Origin: JBBDXA01 sp040902585
GTDB lineage: Bacteria; Planctomycetota; Phycisphaerae; Phycisphaerales; Phycisphaeraceae
NCBI GenBank assembly: GCA_040902585.1
Contig: JBBDXA010000132.1
Location: forward strand, 1 to 64,000
Length of the DNA: 64,000 nt
Direction of reading: 5' to 3'
In this document: one piece after another, positions 27,821 through 37,308 of the stretch
How the letters are laid out: each line of letters begins with the position of its first letter
How positions within the stretch are numbered: the first letter of the stretch is position 1
Program-made: the position numbers and the translations under genes
The notes under the pieces: model-generated
Told to the model about the DNA's origin: nothing
The model's database searches: none
Seen by the model: the letters and a program-made list of their open reading frames with translations, nothing else

Positions 27821-27872
27821 TCGGGCCAGCGGCATTCACAAAGCGTGCAATGAACCCATGAAGGAACGCATC

Positions 27873-29174
27873 ATGCACCACACGCGACCCATTCACATCA
27901 TCGCCATTGCTCTTCTCTTCTTCATTCTCACGCCACCGGCCCTCCGCGCCGACGACTGGCCCCAGTTCCGTGGCCCGGGCGGCCTGAGCGTCGCCCCTGA
28001 CTCCGCTCGCATCCCCACCACCTGGAACAGCCGCAACAACATCGCTTGGAAAGCCCCGCTGCCCGGCCGCGGTGCTTCCAGCCCCGTCACCTTCGGCAAA
28101 CACGCTTACATCACCTGCTACAGCGGCTACGGCCTGAGCAAGGAAGAGCCCGGCGAAATCGAAAACCTCACGCGACATCTCCTGTGCATTCGCCTTGACG
28201 ACGGCCGCATCGAGTGGAAGGTGGATGTCCCGCTGCCGGGCAAGGATCATCCCGAGCATACCTACACGAGTTACCTCACCGCGCACGGCTACGCATCGAA
28301 CACACCGACCGTGGACGCGACGGGCATCTACGCCTACTTCGGCACGATGGGTCTGATCGCCTACGACCACAAGGGCAACAAGCGCTGGAGCGTCATCTGC
28401 GGCAAAGGGCGGATGAACTTCGGCTCCGGCGCGTCGCCCGTGTTCTATAAAGATTGGGTCATCATCAATGCCGACGTCGAAGCCAGCGCGATGATCGCCT
28501 ACGCGAAGAGCGATGGAAGGGAAGTCTGGCGTTACGCGCCGGACCACGAGCCCAATGCCTGGTGTACGCCGCTGCTCACGGCTGCCAACGGCAGGGATGA
28601 ACTGATCTGCTACGGCAAGCGTAATGAAATCCTGTCGGTCGATCCTGCCGCGGGCAAACTGCTGTGGAACGCCTCGATCGCGATGCCCAGTTACCAGTGC
28701 CCTTCGTTCACGGCTCACGATGGCGTGGTCTACGCGATCGGCAATCATCCGGGAAATGCCGTGGCGATCAGGCTGGGCGGCAAGGGCGATGTGACGGCTT
28801 CCCACAAACTTTGGGCGATCAACAAGGGTTCGGTGGTTTCCTCGCCGGTGTATCACGATGGGTATCTCTACTGGACGCGCGAGGAAGGCGGCCGGCTGAT
28901 CTGCGTCGAAGCGGCGACGGGCAAGGTGATGTACGAACATCGGCTGGAGCCGGAGGTGAAGAAGATCTACGCCTCGCCCATGCTCGCCGCCGGCAATCTC
29001 TACTACGTCAGCCAGACGGAAGGTACGTTCGTCGTCGAAGCGAAGCCGGAGTTCAAGCTCATCGCCCGCAATGTGATTGAGGATGATGACAGTCCGTTCT
29101 TCGGCTCGCCTGCCGTCGCGGGGGATCGCCTGCTGCTGCGGAGCGACAAGTTTCTGTACTGCATTGGCCAGTGA
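27873..29174 (+). CDS. Secreted PQQ-like beta-propeller protein
   Basis: The product has 433 residues from ATG 27873, preferred because AAGGAA lies at 27861-27866; ATG 27858 is the upstream alternative. A signal peptide ends near LRA-DDWPQFRG. The mature protein shows the DWPQFRGPGG, then NIAWKAPLPGRGASSP opening typical of the planctomycete PQQ-binding-like beta-propeller family, with repeated YCRDD/W-type blades. A binding partner or cofactor is not established, and no dehydrogenase domain is attached. The next gene is a paralogue with the same layout. Both follow the sigma/FecR pair and may be in its regulon (inference). Confidence 0.88.
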   Translation: MHHTRPIHIIAIALLFFILTPPALRADDWPQFRGPGGLSVAPDSARIPTTWNSRNNIAWKAPLPGRGASSPVTFGKHAYITCYSGYGLSKEEPGEIENLTRHLLCIRLDDGRIEWKVDVPLPGKDHPEHTYTSYLTAHGYASNTPTVDATGIYAYFGTMGLIAYDHKGNKRWSVICGKGRMNFGSGASPVFYKDWVIINADVEASAMIAYAKSDGREVWRYAPDHEPNAWCTPLLTAANGRDELICYGKRNEILSVDPAAGKLLWNASIAMPSYQCPSFTAHDGVVYAIGNHPGNAVAIRLGGKGDVTASHKLWAINKGSVVSSPVYHDGYLYWTREEGGRLICVEAATGKVMYEHRLEPEVKKIYASPMLAAGNLYYVSQTEGTFVVEAKPEFKLIARNVIEDDDSPFFGSPAVAGDRLLLRSDKFLYCIGQ

Positions 29175-29212
29175 TTCACGGCAATCCACCTTTCACTCTT
29201 TTGGGAGATGCC

Positions 29213-30604
29213 ATGACCCGTTGCGAACTTCTATTGTGCGGCCTGCTGCTGGCGTCGATCGCGAGCTGCTCCGATTCGGCTGCCGACCAGGGCGCGGGCG
29301 CGGCGCCTGCGGCTCCCCCGGCGTCCCCCGTCATCGCGACCGCGGCTGCATCAGTTCAGCCCTCGCGTGATCGCGCTCCGCAGCCTTCGGCGACCGACTG
29401 GCCGCGCTTTCGCAATGCCGACGGTTCGGGCGTCGCGACGGGAGGCGTTCCCACCGAATGGTCCGCCACGAATAACCTTCTCTGGAAAACGCCGCTGCCC
29501 GGCCCCGGTTCCTCCAGCCCGATCGTGTTCGGCGACCGCGTCTACGTGACCTGCTACAGCGGCTATGGGCTGAGCGTCAAATCGCCCGGCAGCATGGCTG
29601 AGCTGAAACGGCATCTCGTCTGCGTCGGCCGCGACGATGGCAAGATCCGCTGGACCCAGACGCTGGCGTCGGATCAGGACGTCGCCCCTTTCAAAGATGA
29701 GATCGCCATCGGCCGCCACGGCTATGCCACCGCCACGCCCGCCGCCGATGCGTCGGGCGTCTACGTGTTCTACGGCAGCGGCGGCGTCGTCGCGTACAGC
29801 CACGCCGGCAAACAGATTTGGCGGGCCTCCTGCGGGACCAGGTTCCACGAGTGGGGCACGGCAAGCTCGCCTCTGATTTATGAGGACCTGCTTATCATTC
29901 ATGCCGATGTCGAAAGCCACGCCCTGATCGCCTTGGACAAACGCACCGGCAAGGAAAAATGGCGGCTCGCCAACGAGAAAGGCCCCAGCACCTGGAGCAC
30001 GCCGATCATCGCCAGCGCCAGCGGCCGCGATGAGCTGATCTTCTCCAACGGCAACGGGAAGGTGGCGGGCGTCGACCCCGACCGCGGCACGCTGCTGTGG
30101 GAATGCCAGACTCACGTCGGTCTGATCAACGCCAGCCCCGTCGCCTGCGAGGGCGCGGTCGTCGTCTTCGGCAGCTACTCCGGCAAGGCCGCCGCCGTGC
30201 GCATGGGCGGCCGCGACGACGTCGCCGCGACCCACAAGCTCTGGGAGATCAACAAGGGTGCCTATATCTCCTCACCGGTCTATCACGACGGCCATCTCTA
30301 CTTCACCCGCGATGGCCGGGTGGTCTACTGCGTTAACGCGAAGACGGGCGAGACGGTCTATCAGGATCGCATCGAGTCGCACGATATCGCCGCCTCGCCG
30401 GTGATCGCCGGCGGCAAGCTCTATTACGTCAGCACCATTGCCGGCACGTTTGTGCTCGACGCGAAACCGCAGTTCCGCCAGATCGCGCACAACATCCTCG
30501 TGGGTGATGACAGCGTCTTCAACGGTACGCCGGCTGTAACAGGCAACCGACTGCTGCTGCGGAGCAACAGGTTTCTCTACTGCATCGCAGCGCGCGAAGA
30601 TTGA
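29213..30604 (+). CDS. PQQ-like beta-propeller lipoprotein
   Basis: The product has 463 residues from ATG 29213, which has GGGAG at 29203-29207; the longer frame from 29171 would overlap the previous stop. The N-terminus MTRCELLLCGLLLASIASC is a lipoprotein signal with lipobox IAS-C19. A Pro/Ala-rich linker follows. The propeller starts at DWPRFRNADGSG, then NLLWKTPLPGPGSSSP, and parallels the upstream gene blade for blade. The last residues (NRLLLRSNRFLYCIA) also match that gene's C-terminus. The pair probably arose by tandem duplication, with one member secreted and one membrane-anchored. The ligand is unknown. Confidence 0.88.
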   Translation: MTRCELLLCGLLLASIASCSDSAADQGAGAAPAAPPASPVIATAAASVQPSRDRAPQPSATDWPRFRNADGSGVATGGVPTEWSATNNLLWKTPLPGPGSSSPIVFGDRVYVTCYSGYGLSVKSPGSMAELKRHLVCVGRDDGKIRWTQTLASDQDVAPFKDEIAIGRHGYATATPAADASGVYVFYGSGGVVAYSHAGKQIWRASCGTRFHEWGTASSPLIYEDLLIIHADVESHALIALDKRTGKEKWRLANEKGPSTWSTPIIASASGRDELIFSNGNGKVAGVDPDRGTLLWECQTHVGLINASPVACEGAVVVFGSYSGKAAAVRMGGRDDVAATHKLWEINKGAYISSPVYHDGHLYFTRDGRVVYCVNAKTGETVYQDRIESHDIAASPVIAGGKLYYVSTIAGTFVLDAKPQFRQIAHNILVGDDSVFNGTPAVTGNRLLLRSNRFLYCIAARED

Positions 30605-30680
30605 ATGAACGCCAGGGGCGCGACAGACGCCGCTTGCGGGTAAAATGAAGGGAATCCTCCCGAAATCACGGAGCAACAGG

Positions 30681-32003
30681 ATGGCCAGATCTATTTCAAG
30701 ACGAACAATGCTGCGCGGCCTCGGCGTGACCATGGCGCTGCCGCTGCTGGAAGCGATGGCGCCTTCTTCAGCCGTGGCGCAGAGCGTCGCCGCCCGTACC
30801 GCTCCGCGCATGGGCGCGTTCTACTTCGGCACGGGGATGAACATCCCCGACTTCCTTCCCAAGGACACGGGCAGGAATTTCACCTTCAGCCCCATTCTCA
30901 AGCCCGTGGAGAAATTCCGCGAGGACATGACCGTGTTCTCCGGCAGCTACCTGGAACACGGCGGCGGCCACGGCGGCGACTACACCTTTCTCACCGGCCA
31001 GGTCGGTCGCCGCAACGATGGCACCGTCGTCAACGGCATCTCGGCGGATCAGCTTGCCGCCAGACACTTCGCCAGCGAGACGCGCTTCCCTTCGATGCAG
31101 CTTTCCATCGCGCGGGGCACGGGCTACGGCGGCAACCTCTGGACGCTTTCGTGGAACGACAAGGCTGTGCCCCTCGCTGCCGAGAGCGATCCCTATGAAA
31201 TCTTCACGCAGCTCTTCCGCGCTGACAATCCTCGCCAGCGTCTTCAGCGCCAGCGCGACTTCCGCCGACGCGGCAGCATTCTCGACAGGGTCGGCGAGCA
31301 GGCGAAAGAACTGGAAGCGCAGGTCTCTACCGCAGACCGCCAGAAGCTCGATGAATACCTCACCTCCGTGCGCCAGCTTGAAGAGCAGCTTCAGCGCAAC
31401 ATCGACTGGGCGAAAAAGAACAAGCCGCAGCCTGATACCAGGGGCATGAGCAGCTTCAACGGGCCTTACGCCCCGCACTCCACCGGCTGGCGCTACGACA
31501 CCTACGCGAAGATGATGTACGACCTGATCGCCCTGGCGTATCAGACCGACTCGACGCGCGTGGTCACCTACGTCGTTCGTCGCGAGAGCGCCGGCGGTGT
31601 CTACGATGAGTTCGGCGTCTCCAAGGATTACCACGCGCTCACGCATCACAACAACAACACCAAAGACCTGGCCGAGCTGACCAAGGTCGATGCGATCTAC
31701 ATGAGCCACTGGGCGTACTTCCTCGGTCGCCTCAAAGGCATGAAGCAGCCCGATGGCAGTTCACTGCTGGATCACACCGCGCTGGCTTTCTCCAGCGGCA
31801 TGGGCATCAACCACTCGCGCGATCAACTGCCCACCGCGCTGTGCGGCGGCAAGGCCCTGGGCATCAGCCATCAGGGGCACATGAAGCTGGGGAGCAACAC
31901 GCCGCTGTCGAGCCTGTGGCACACCATGCTCGACCGCATGGGCGTGCCGGTGCCGCAGCATTTCCAGGACAGCAAAGGCCCGATCAAGGAGCTGATGGCG
32001 TGA
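30681..32003 (+). CDS. DUF1552 protein with Tat-like signal
   Basis: The product has 440 residues from ATG 30681 (MARSISRRTMLRGLGVTMALPLLEAMAP), a twin-arginine-like export signal with GGAG at 30670-30673. The frame continues upstream to 30645 without support. The body is DUF1552: MGAFYFGTGMNIPDFLPKDTG, then VFSGSYLEHGGGHGGDYTFLTG, and a C-terminal SSGMGINHSRDQLPTALCGG. DUF1552 genes normally neighbour DUF1592/DUF1588-type cytochrome genes; that partner is found two genes downstream (34641-37298), separated by the SUMF1-LRR gene. The location is periplasmic and the function unproven. Confidence 0.92.
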   Translation: MARSISRRTMLRGLGVTMALPLLEAMAPSSAVAQSVAARTAPRMGAFYFGTGMNIPDFLPKDTGRNFTFSPILKPVEKFREDMTVFSGSYLEHGGGHGGDYTFLTGQVGRRNDGTVVNGISADQLAARHFASETRFPSMQLSIARGTGYGGNLWTLSWNDKAVPLAAESDPYEIFTQLFRADNPRQRLQRQRDFRRRGSILDRVGEQAKELEAQVSTADRQKLDEYLTSVRQLEEQLQRNIDWAKKNKPQPDTRGMSSFNGPYAPHSTGWRYDTYAKMMYDLIALAYQTDSTRVVTYVVRRESAGGVYDEFGVSKDYHALTHHNNNTKDLAELTKVDAIYMSHWAYFLGRLKGMKQPDGSSLLDHTALAFSSGMGINHSRDQLPTALCGGKALGISHQGHMKLGSNTPLSSLWHTMLDRMGVPVPQHFQDSKGPIKELMA

Positions 32004-32058
32004 GCGGTAAATGCGATTTTAGAACGTGTGTGAATAGGGATGGAGCACCATCAGGTTT

Positions 32059-32184
32059 GGAGCACCATCCCGGCAGGGTGGTGCCTCTCTGCGGCATCCA
32101 CGCTGCAGGCACCACGCGCAATGCAGGCACCGCCCTGCCGGGACGGTGCTCCAATGCCGGCACCGCCCTTCCGGGTCGGTGCTC
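32059..32184. repeat. Intergenic palindrome GGAGCACC...GGTGCCT
   Basis: The arm 32059-32086 is complementary to 32125-32152 at 26 of 28 positions. A third, diverged half-copy follows at 32159-32184 (GGCACCGCCCTTCCGGG). It is a different family from the GGGTGCCAYGG repeats. It fills the spacer between the DUF1552 gene and the SUMF1-LRR gene. Confidence 0.7.
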
Positions 32185-32203
32185 TACACTGAAGCACGTT
32201 GTG

Positions 32204-34552
32204 ATGCTGATGGTGACGCTCGCGACGATGATGATGTCGCCTGTCCTTCGCGCTGACGACGAACTGCCCGCGATCACCAACACCGTCGGCATGAAGCTGC
32301 GGCTGATCCCGGCGGGTCATTTTCAGATGGGCACCGAGCCCCATCACAGCGACTTCAACAAACACTTCAACTCCCACGCGGGTTACAACACCGACGATGA
32401 AAAGCCCGCGCATCCCGTGCGCCTCACCAGGCCTTTCTACATGGGCGAAACGGAAGTCACCGTCGGGCAGTTCAAGGCGTTCGTTGAAGCGACGAACCAT
32501 CGCACTGCCGCCGAGGCCAGCGGCAAAGGCATCGACGGCTTTCAACCTGAGCCGCCTGCCAACGATCGCAATCGTCTGCCCGCCTTCGAGCAGCGCGCCA
32601 CCTTCACCTGGCGCACGCCAGGCTTCGAACAGAAGGATGATCATCCGGTCGTGGGCGTGAGCTGGGACGATGCCCAGGCCTATTGCAAATGGCTCAGCGC
32701 GAAAGAGAAGGTTGCGTATCGCCTGCCGACGGAAGCGGAGTGGGAATACGCCTGTCGCGCGGGCAGCGAGACGTGGTACACCTGGGGCGATGCGTACTCG
32801 GAAATACACAAGCAGGCGAACGTCGGCAACGTCGAACTTGAGAAGGCCTATCCGCAGCGCGTCGCCAGGCAGTGGCTCATCAACACCGGGCGCGATCCGG
32901 CCCCCGGGGGTGATGGCCATGTCTTCACGTCGCCGGTGGGCAGCTTCCCCGCGAACAGGTGGGGCCTGCGCGACATGCACGGCAACGCATGGGAGTGGTG
33001 CCAGGATCACTATGGTGACACCTACTACAAACAGTTTCAGCGCGAGCGCTACAACCTGCCCGACAAGCTCGCGGTCGATCCGCTAAACAGCACGCCTTGG
33101 AATGAGCACGGCGCGTGGCGTGTGATCCGCGGCGGGTGCTGGTTCACCGCGCCGGTGCAGTGTCGTTCGCAGACGCGAAGCTATTTCGATGCCACCGATG
33201 CGGGCTGCTATCTCGGCTTCCGCGTCGCGCGCGAAGGGCCGCGCGATGAAGTCGATCAAGCCCGACAGGTCTACGAACGCGAACAGGAAGCGACGCGCCG
33301 CGTCATCGAAGCCGCCGGCGAGTTGAAAGCAGGGGAGAACGATCGCCGCGAAGGCATCCGCGTCATCCTCACGCCGCAGATGAACCTCGGCCCGCACCTG
33401 CGCTTCGTGCCCGGGCTCAATGATGTCGTCCTCGACCGTTCCACGACGCCCGTCTCCGCATCGCTTCTTGCCGATGTCGCCGCGATTCATGACCTGCGTT
33501 CACTCGTGGCCTACCAGCTCGGCGGCGAACTCACTGATGCGGACCTGGCCCCGCTCGCTGCGAAGATCACGCTGCGTCGCCTCGACCTGTCCGACTCGTC
33601 CAAGCTCACCGATGCCATGCTCGCCCACCTCGCGCCGCTCACCGAACTGCGCGAGCTGCGCCTGGGAATCCCCGGCCTTACCGACGCCGGCCTTCGTCAG
33701 CTCACGCGCTACAAGCAACTGAAAACACTCAGCCTCGTCGGCACCGCTTCCACCGGCGATGCGCTCCCCGCCTTTGATAGCGCACCGCTTCAGACGCTTT
33801 CCATCTGGCGACTGACCGATGCCGGTGCCCGCCACCTGCGCCTGTTCCCCGGCCTGCGCGAATTGAGCCTGATCGGCTCGCCGCTCACTGACGCCGGCTT
33901 CGCTCACATCGCGGCCCTGAAAAAAATAGAACGCATCGACCTCACGCGCTGCAAGGATCTCACCGACGCCGCCTTCGCCGCGCTGGCGAATCTCCACGAG
34001 CTGCGCAGCATCAACCTCGACGGCACCGGCGCGGGTGACCTCGCCAGCCGCGCCCTCGCCTCGCACACCCAGCTCGCCGACCTGCACATCGGCAGCCCCG
34101 CGCTCACCGATGCCGGCCTCGAACATCTCGGCAGCCTCGTCGCCCTCGACAACCTGCGCATCACCGCGCCCGCTGCCATCACCGACCGCGGCCTGCGCCA
34201 TCTCTGGCGGCTCGACAAACTCAGCTACCTCAACATCGAATGCCCGCAGATCACCGGCGAAGGCCTGCGCGATCTCGCTGATCTGAAAAACCTTCGCCGC
34301 CTTATTCTCGATTGCACCGGCATCACCGACAAAGGTCTCGCCCAGGTTCCAATGCTCGCGGCCGTCGAGCAACTCCGCCTCGGCGGCAACCGCGGCGGCC
34401 CTTCCGCCGTCACCGACGCGGGCCTGCTCCTGCTCGCCGAAGCGCCGAAGCTGCGCAGCATCGAGATTTACACACGCGGCACGAAGATCACCGATGCGGG
34501 CATCGAAGCCCTCCGCCGCGCCGCGCCGAATCTGACGATTCAGGCAAGGTAG
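32204..34552 (+). CDS. SUMF1-like domain protein with C-terminal leucine-rich repeats
   Basis: The product has 782 residues from ATG 32204; the frame extends to 31841 but runs through the palindromic repeat and the end of the DUF1552 gene. A short hydrophobic N-terminus ends near LRADD, a likely signal peptide. The SUMF1 (formylglycine-generating enzyme-like) domain includes IPAGHFQMGTE, YRLPTEAEWEYACRAG, GLRDMHGNAWEWCQDHY and RVIRGGCWF. The paired cysteine motif of oxygen-dependent FGE (LCHDSYC-like) is not seen, so sulfatase activation is unlikely. The second half is a series of LTDAGL-type leucine-rich repeats of about 24 residues. It may act as a binding or scaffold protein beside the DUF1552/DUF1592 pair. 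Confidence 0.88.
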   Translation: MLMVTLATMMMSPVLRADDELPAITNTVGMKLRLIPAGHFQMGTEPHHSDFNKHFNSHAGYNTDDEKPAHPVRLTRPFYMGETEVTVGQFKAFVEATNHRTAAEASGKGIDGFQPEPPANDRNRLPAFEQRATFTWRTPGFEQKDDHPVVGVSWDDAQAYCKWLSAKEKVAYRLPTEAEWEYACRAGSETWYTWGDAYSEIHKQANVGNVELEKAYPQRVARQWLINTGRDPAPGGDGHVFTSPVGSFPANRWGLRDMHGNAWEWCQDHYGDTYYKQFQRERYNLPDKLAVDPLNSTPWNEHGAWRVIRGGCWFTAPVQCRSQTRSYFDATDAGCYLGFRVAREGPRDEVDQARQVYEREQEATRRVIEAAGELKAGENDRREGIRVILTPQMNLGPHLRFVPGLNDVVLDRSTTPVSASLLADVAAIHDLRSLVAYQLGGELTDADLAPLAAKITLRRLDLSDSSKLTDAMLAHLAPLTELRELRLGIPGLTDAGLRQLTRYKQLKTLSLVGTASTGDALPAFDSAPLQTLSIWRLTDAGARHLRLFPGLRELSLIGSPLTDAGFAHIAALKKIERIDLTRCKDLTDAAFAALANLHELRSINLDGTGAGDLASRALASHTQLADLHIGSPALTDAGLEHLGSLVALDNLRITAPAAITDRGLRHLWRLDKLSYLNIECPQITGEGLRDLADLKNLRRLILDCTGITDKGLAQVPMLAAVEQLRLGGNRGGPSAVTDAGLLLLAEAPKLRSIEIYTRGTKITDAGIEALRRAAPNLTIQAR

Positions 34553-34563
34553 CGCCTCCTGCT

Positions 34564-34595
34564 CCCCTCCCTCTTAGGGAGGGGCCGGGGGAGGG
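34564..34595 (+). terminator. GC hairpin with G-quadruplex-capable tail, copy 2
   Basis: CCCCTCCCT (34564-34572) pairs with AGGGAGGGG (34576-34584). The tail CC-GGGGG-A-GGG completes a four-run G pattern. It starts 11 bases after the SUMF1-LRR stop, the same offset as copy 1 after the FecR gene. Confidence 0.5.
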
Positions 34596-34640
34596 TCGAG
34601 CAGACGACCACCCGAACTTTCCGTTTCATCAACCAACCTC

Positions 34641-37298
34641 ATGACCTCACACTTCAAACATCTCCGCCTCCCGCTCCTGGCCATCATCCTCATGATGACA
34701 GCTTGCGGCGACGACAGTCCATCGAACACCGCGCCCGCCGCACCCATCGTCATCATTGCCGACAGCTCGCCTCCCACTCCCGCGCCCGCCGCCCCCTTAA
34801 AACCCACCCTCCGCGTCGCCGATGAGAAGACTTTCACCGACACCATCCAATCCTTCCTCACTGCGCACTGCATCAAATGTCACGGCCCCGACAAACAGAA
34901 AGGCAAGCTCCGCCTCGACACACTCCAGGCGGATTTCATCAACAACCCGCACGCCTCGACGTGGGTCGAAGTCATGGACCGCATCAACCTCGGCGAGATG
35001 CCGCCCGAGGAAGAACCCAAGCCTGATGCGGAAAAGCTCGCCCTCGTCACGCGCTGGATCGCTTCGGAAGTCCGCGGCGCTTCGCTGCGCGCTCAGAGCA
35101 CCGGCGGCCGCGCCCTGCTGCGGCACCTCACGCGTACCGAGTACGTCAACACCGTGCGCGATCTGCTCCAGGTCGAGTTCGTCGCAGGTGAGTCGCCGAT
35201 GGAGCTGCTCCCGCCCGATGGCAGGCTCGGCGGCTTCGACAAGGTCAGCAAAGGCCTCTTGCTCGATCCTTCACTCATGGATGCTTACTATCGCGCTGCG
35301 GAGCTCGTCGCGGATCGGGCGTTGATCACCCGCCCGCCGCGCGTGCCGACGCACACCACTCGCTTCGAGTTTGAAGACACCGCCACCAACGGTGCCCTCC
35401 GCTACATCGCCCAGCAGCGGTCCACCATCATGTCCGCCGATGCCATGACCATCATGCAGGGCGGCGCCCGCACCTTCGGCGTACTCCGGCATCCAGCCAG
35501 CGGCACGCAGATTCCCGTGCGCGGGCAGTACACCATCCGTGTCCGCGCCGCTGCCGAGGCAGGCGCGCGCGGCGAGCCGATCTACATGGACATCACGCGC
35601 GGGGCTGAAGGTGTGCTCGCCAAGTTCAAAGTCGAAGCACCTTTGAACGAACCGAAGGTGTATGAACTGACGCGGACACTCGACTCGGCCGTGCAGCACG
35701 AGTTGCAAGTCTCCTTCGCAAACGACATGCAGTTTTCCGACTACGAACACGAGTCGGGGCGCGTCCAACAGGCCGCCACCGCCGCCCATGATGCAGGGCG
35801 ATTCAACGAAGCCGCCCGCATCCGCGCCCGCGGCAGGGCGGTGGGCCTTTACGATGTCTACCAGCGCAGCCGGCCTTCGCCGCAGACTGCCGACCTCGAT
35901 CGCGTTCCCAAGCTCCACCTCGACTACATCGAAATCCATGGCCCGCTGCACGGCCCCTGGCCTCCCGCCAGCATGAAGCTCCTCTTCCCGCAGGGCCTCA
36001 CCGAAGAGCGGCGAACGCTCGCCGAAGCCCGCCGCGTCTTCACGCAGCTTCTGCCCCGCGCCTTTCGCCGCCCTGTGCGCAGCGAAGAAGTCGAGCCGAT
36101 CATCACGCTCATCGCTTCCGAGATCGAAGCCGGCGAATCCTTTGAAGATGCGATGAAGGCCGGCCTCATCGCCATGCTCTGCTCGCCGAGTTTCCTTTAC
36201 GTTCTCGAACCCGCACCCGCGACCACACCCGCGCAGCCGTCGCCGCCGCGCCCGCTCAATGATTACGAATTCGCCGCGCGTCTCTCCTATTTCCTCTGGT
36301 CGAGCATGCCTGATGCCGAGCTTTCACAGCTCGCCGCGCGCAGCGCCCTTCGCACAGGCACTGCGCTCGATGTTCAGATCGATCGCATGTTGAAAGACCC
36401 GCGGGCCGCGGCCCTGGTGAATGACTTCGCCGCCCAGTGGCTCAAGGTGCATGAGTTCGATCAGTTCAAGCCGGATCAGCAGATTTACCGCGCGTACTAC
36501 ACCAATGAAAACGCGGGCGTGGGCGATGACATGAACGCCCAGCCTTTGGAACTCTTCCGCGAAATCCTGCGCAGCGACGCCAGCGTGCTGGCCTTCATCG
36601 ATGCGGACTGGACCATGCTCAACGAACGCCTCGCGCGGTTCTATGGCATCGAAGGCGTCACCGGCGATGCCTTCCGCCGCGTCACGCTGCCTGCCGATTC
36701 CCCGCGCGGCGGACTTGTCGCCATGGCGGGCGTTCACAAGTGGGGCAGCGACGGCAACCGCACCAAGCCTGTCCATCGCGGCAAGTACATCCTCGATGTG
36801 CTCTTCAACGATCCGCCCGATCCGCCTCCGCCCAATGCCGGCGAAATCCAGCCCAACGAGCGCGGCAGCAACCTCTCTGTCCGCCAGCGCCTTCAGCAGC
36901 ACGCCGAAATCGAAAGCTGCGGCAACTGCCATCGCCGCATCGATCCCTACGGCTTGGCGCTGGAAAACTTCAACGCCATCGGCCAGTGGCGCACCGTCCA
37001 GGACGGCGAACAGGAACGCTGGGGCGGCCGCGCTCCCGCCATAGACCCGGCCGGCAAACTGCCCAACGGCACCGCGTATCAAAATGTAAACGAATTCAAA
37101 CGCGCCCTCATGGCCCAGCGCGACCGCTTCACGCGCGGCCTCGCCGAGAAACTCTTCATCTACGCCACCGGCAGGCTCATCGAACCCTCCGACCATGCCG
37201 CGATCGAAGCGATCGCCAAGGCCGGCGCAGAGAACAATTACTCCCTCCGCGCCATGCTCAAGGCGATCGTTCACTCACAGGCGTTCGGCGTGAAGTGA
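34641..37298 (+). CDS. DUF1592/DUF1588/DUF1585-type cytochrome c lipoprotein
   Basis: The product has 885 residues. The N-terminus MTSHFKHLRLPLLAIILMMTAC has a lipoprotein-like signal with Cys22, then a Pro/Ala-rich linker. The cytochrome c motif is C77-I-K-C-H81. A middle region carries the DUF1587/DUF1595/DUF1592 series (LLRHLTRTEYVNTVRDLL; FRRPVRSEEVEPI; DYEFAARLSYFLWSSMPDAEL). DUF1588 contains a second CxxCH (CGNCHRRIDPYGLALENFNAIG). DUF1585 ends the protein (TRGLAEKLFIYATGRLIEPSD). It is membrane-anchored and periplasmic, and works with DUF1552 by conserved context; the reaction is not known. No clear ribosome site precedes ATG 34641. Confidence 0.92.
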   Translation: MTSHFKHLRLPLLAIILMMTACGDDSPSNTAPAAPIVIIADSSPPTPAPAAPLKPTLRVADEKTFTDTIQSFLTAHCIKCHGPDKQKGKLRLDTLQADFINNPHASTWVEVMDRINLGEMPPEEEPKPDAEKLALVTRWIASEVRGASLRAQSTGGRALLRHLTRTEYVNTVRDLLQVEFVAGESPMELLPPDGRLGGFDKVSKGLLLDPSLMDAYYRAAELVADRALITRPPRVPTHTTRFEFEDTATNGALRYIAQQRSTIMSADAMTIMQGGARTFGVLRHPASGTQIPVRGQYTIRVRAAAEAGARGEPIYMDITRGAEGVLAKFKVEAPLNEPKVYELTRTLDSAVQHELQVSFANDMQFSDYEHESGRVQQAATAAHDAGRFNEAARIRARGRAVGLYDVYQRSRPSPQTADLDRVPKLHLDYIEIHGPLHGPWPPASMKLLFPQGLTEERRTLAEARRVFTQLLPRAFRRPVRSEEVEPIITLIASEIEAGESFEDAMKAGLIAMLCSPSFLYVLEPAPATTPAQPSPPRPLNDYEFAARLSYFLWSSMPDAELSQLAARSALRTGTALDVQIDRMLKDPRAAALVNDFAAQWLKVHEFDQFKPDQQIYRAYYTNENAGVGDDMNAQPLELFREILRSDASVLAFIDADWTMLNERLARFYGIEGVTGDAFRRVTLPADSPRGGLVAMAGVHKWGSDGNRTKPVHRGKYILDVLFNDPPDPPPPNAGEIQPNERGSNLSVRQRLQQHAEIESCGNCHRRIDPYGLALENFNAIGQWRTVQDGEQERWGGRAPAIDPAGKLPNGTAYQNVNEFKRALMAQRDRFTRGLAEKLFIYATGRLIEPSDHAAIEAIAKAGAENNYSLRAMLKAIVHSQAFGVK

Positions 37299-37308
37299 GT
37301 TCAGCGAG

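Noticed and set aside
32204..34552. Formylglycine-generating enzyme serving the sulfatase at 1-595
   Set aside because: The catalytic cysteine motif is not present and the gene is 32 kb away.
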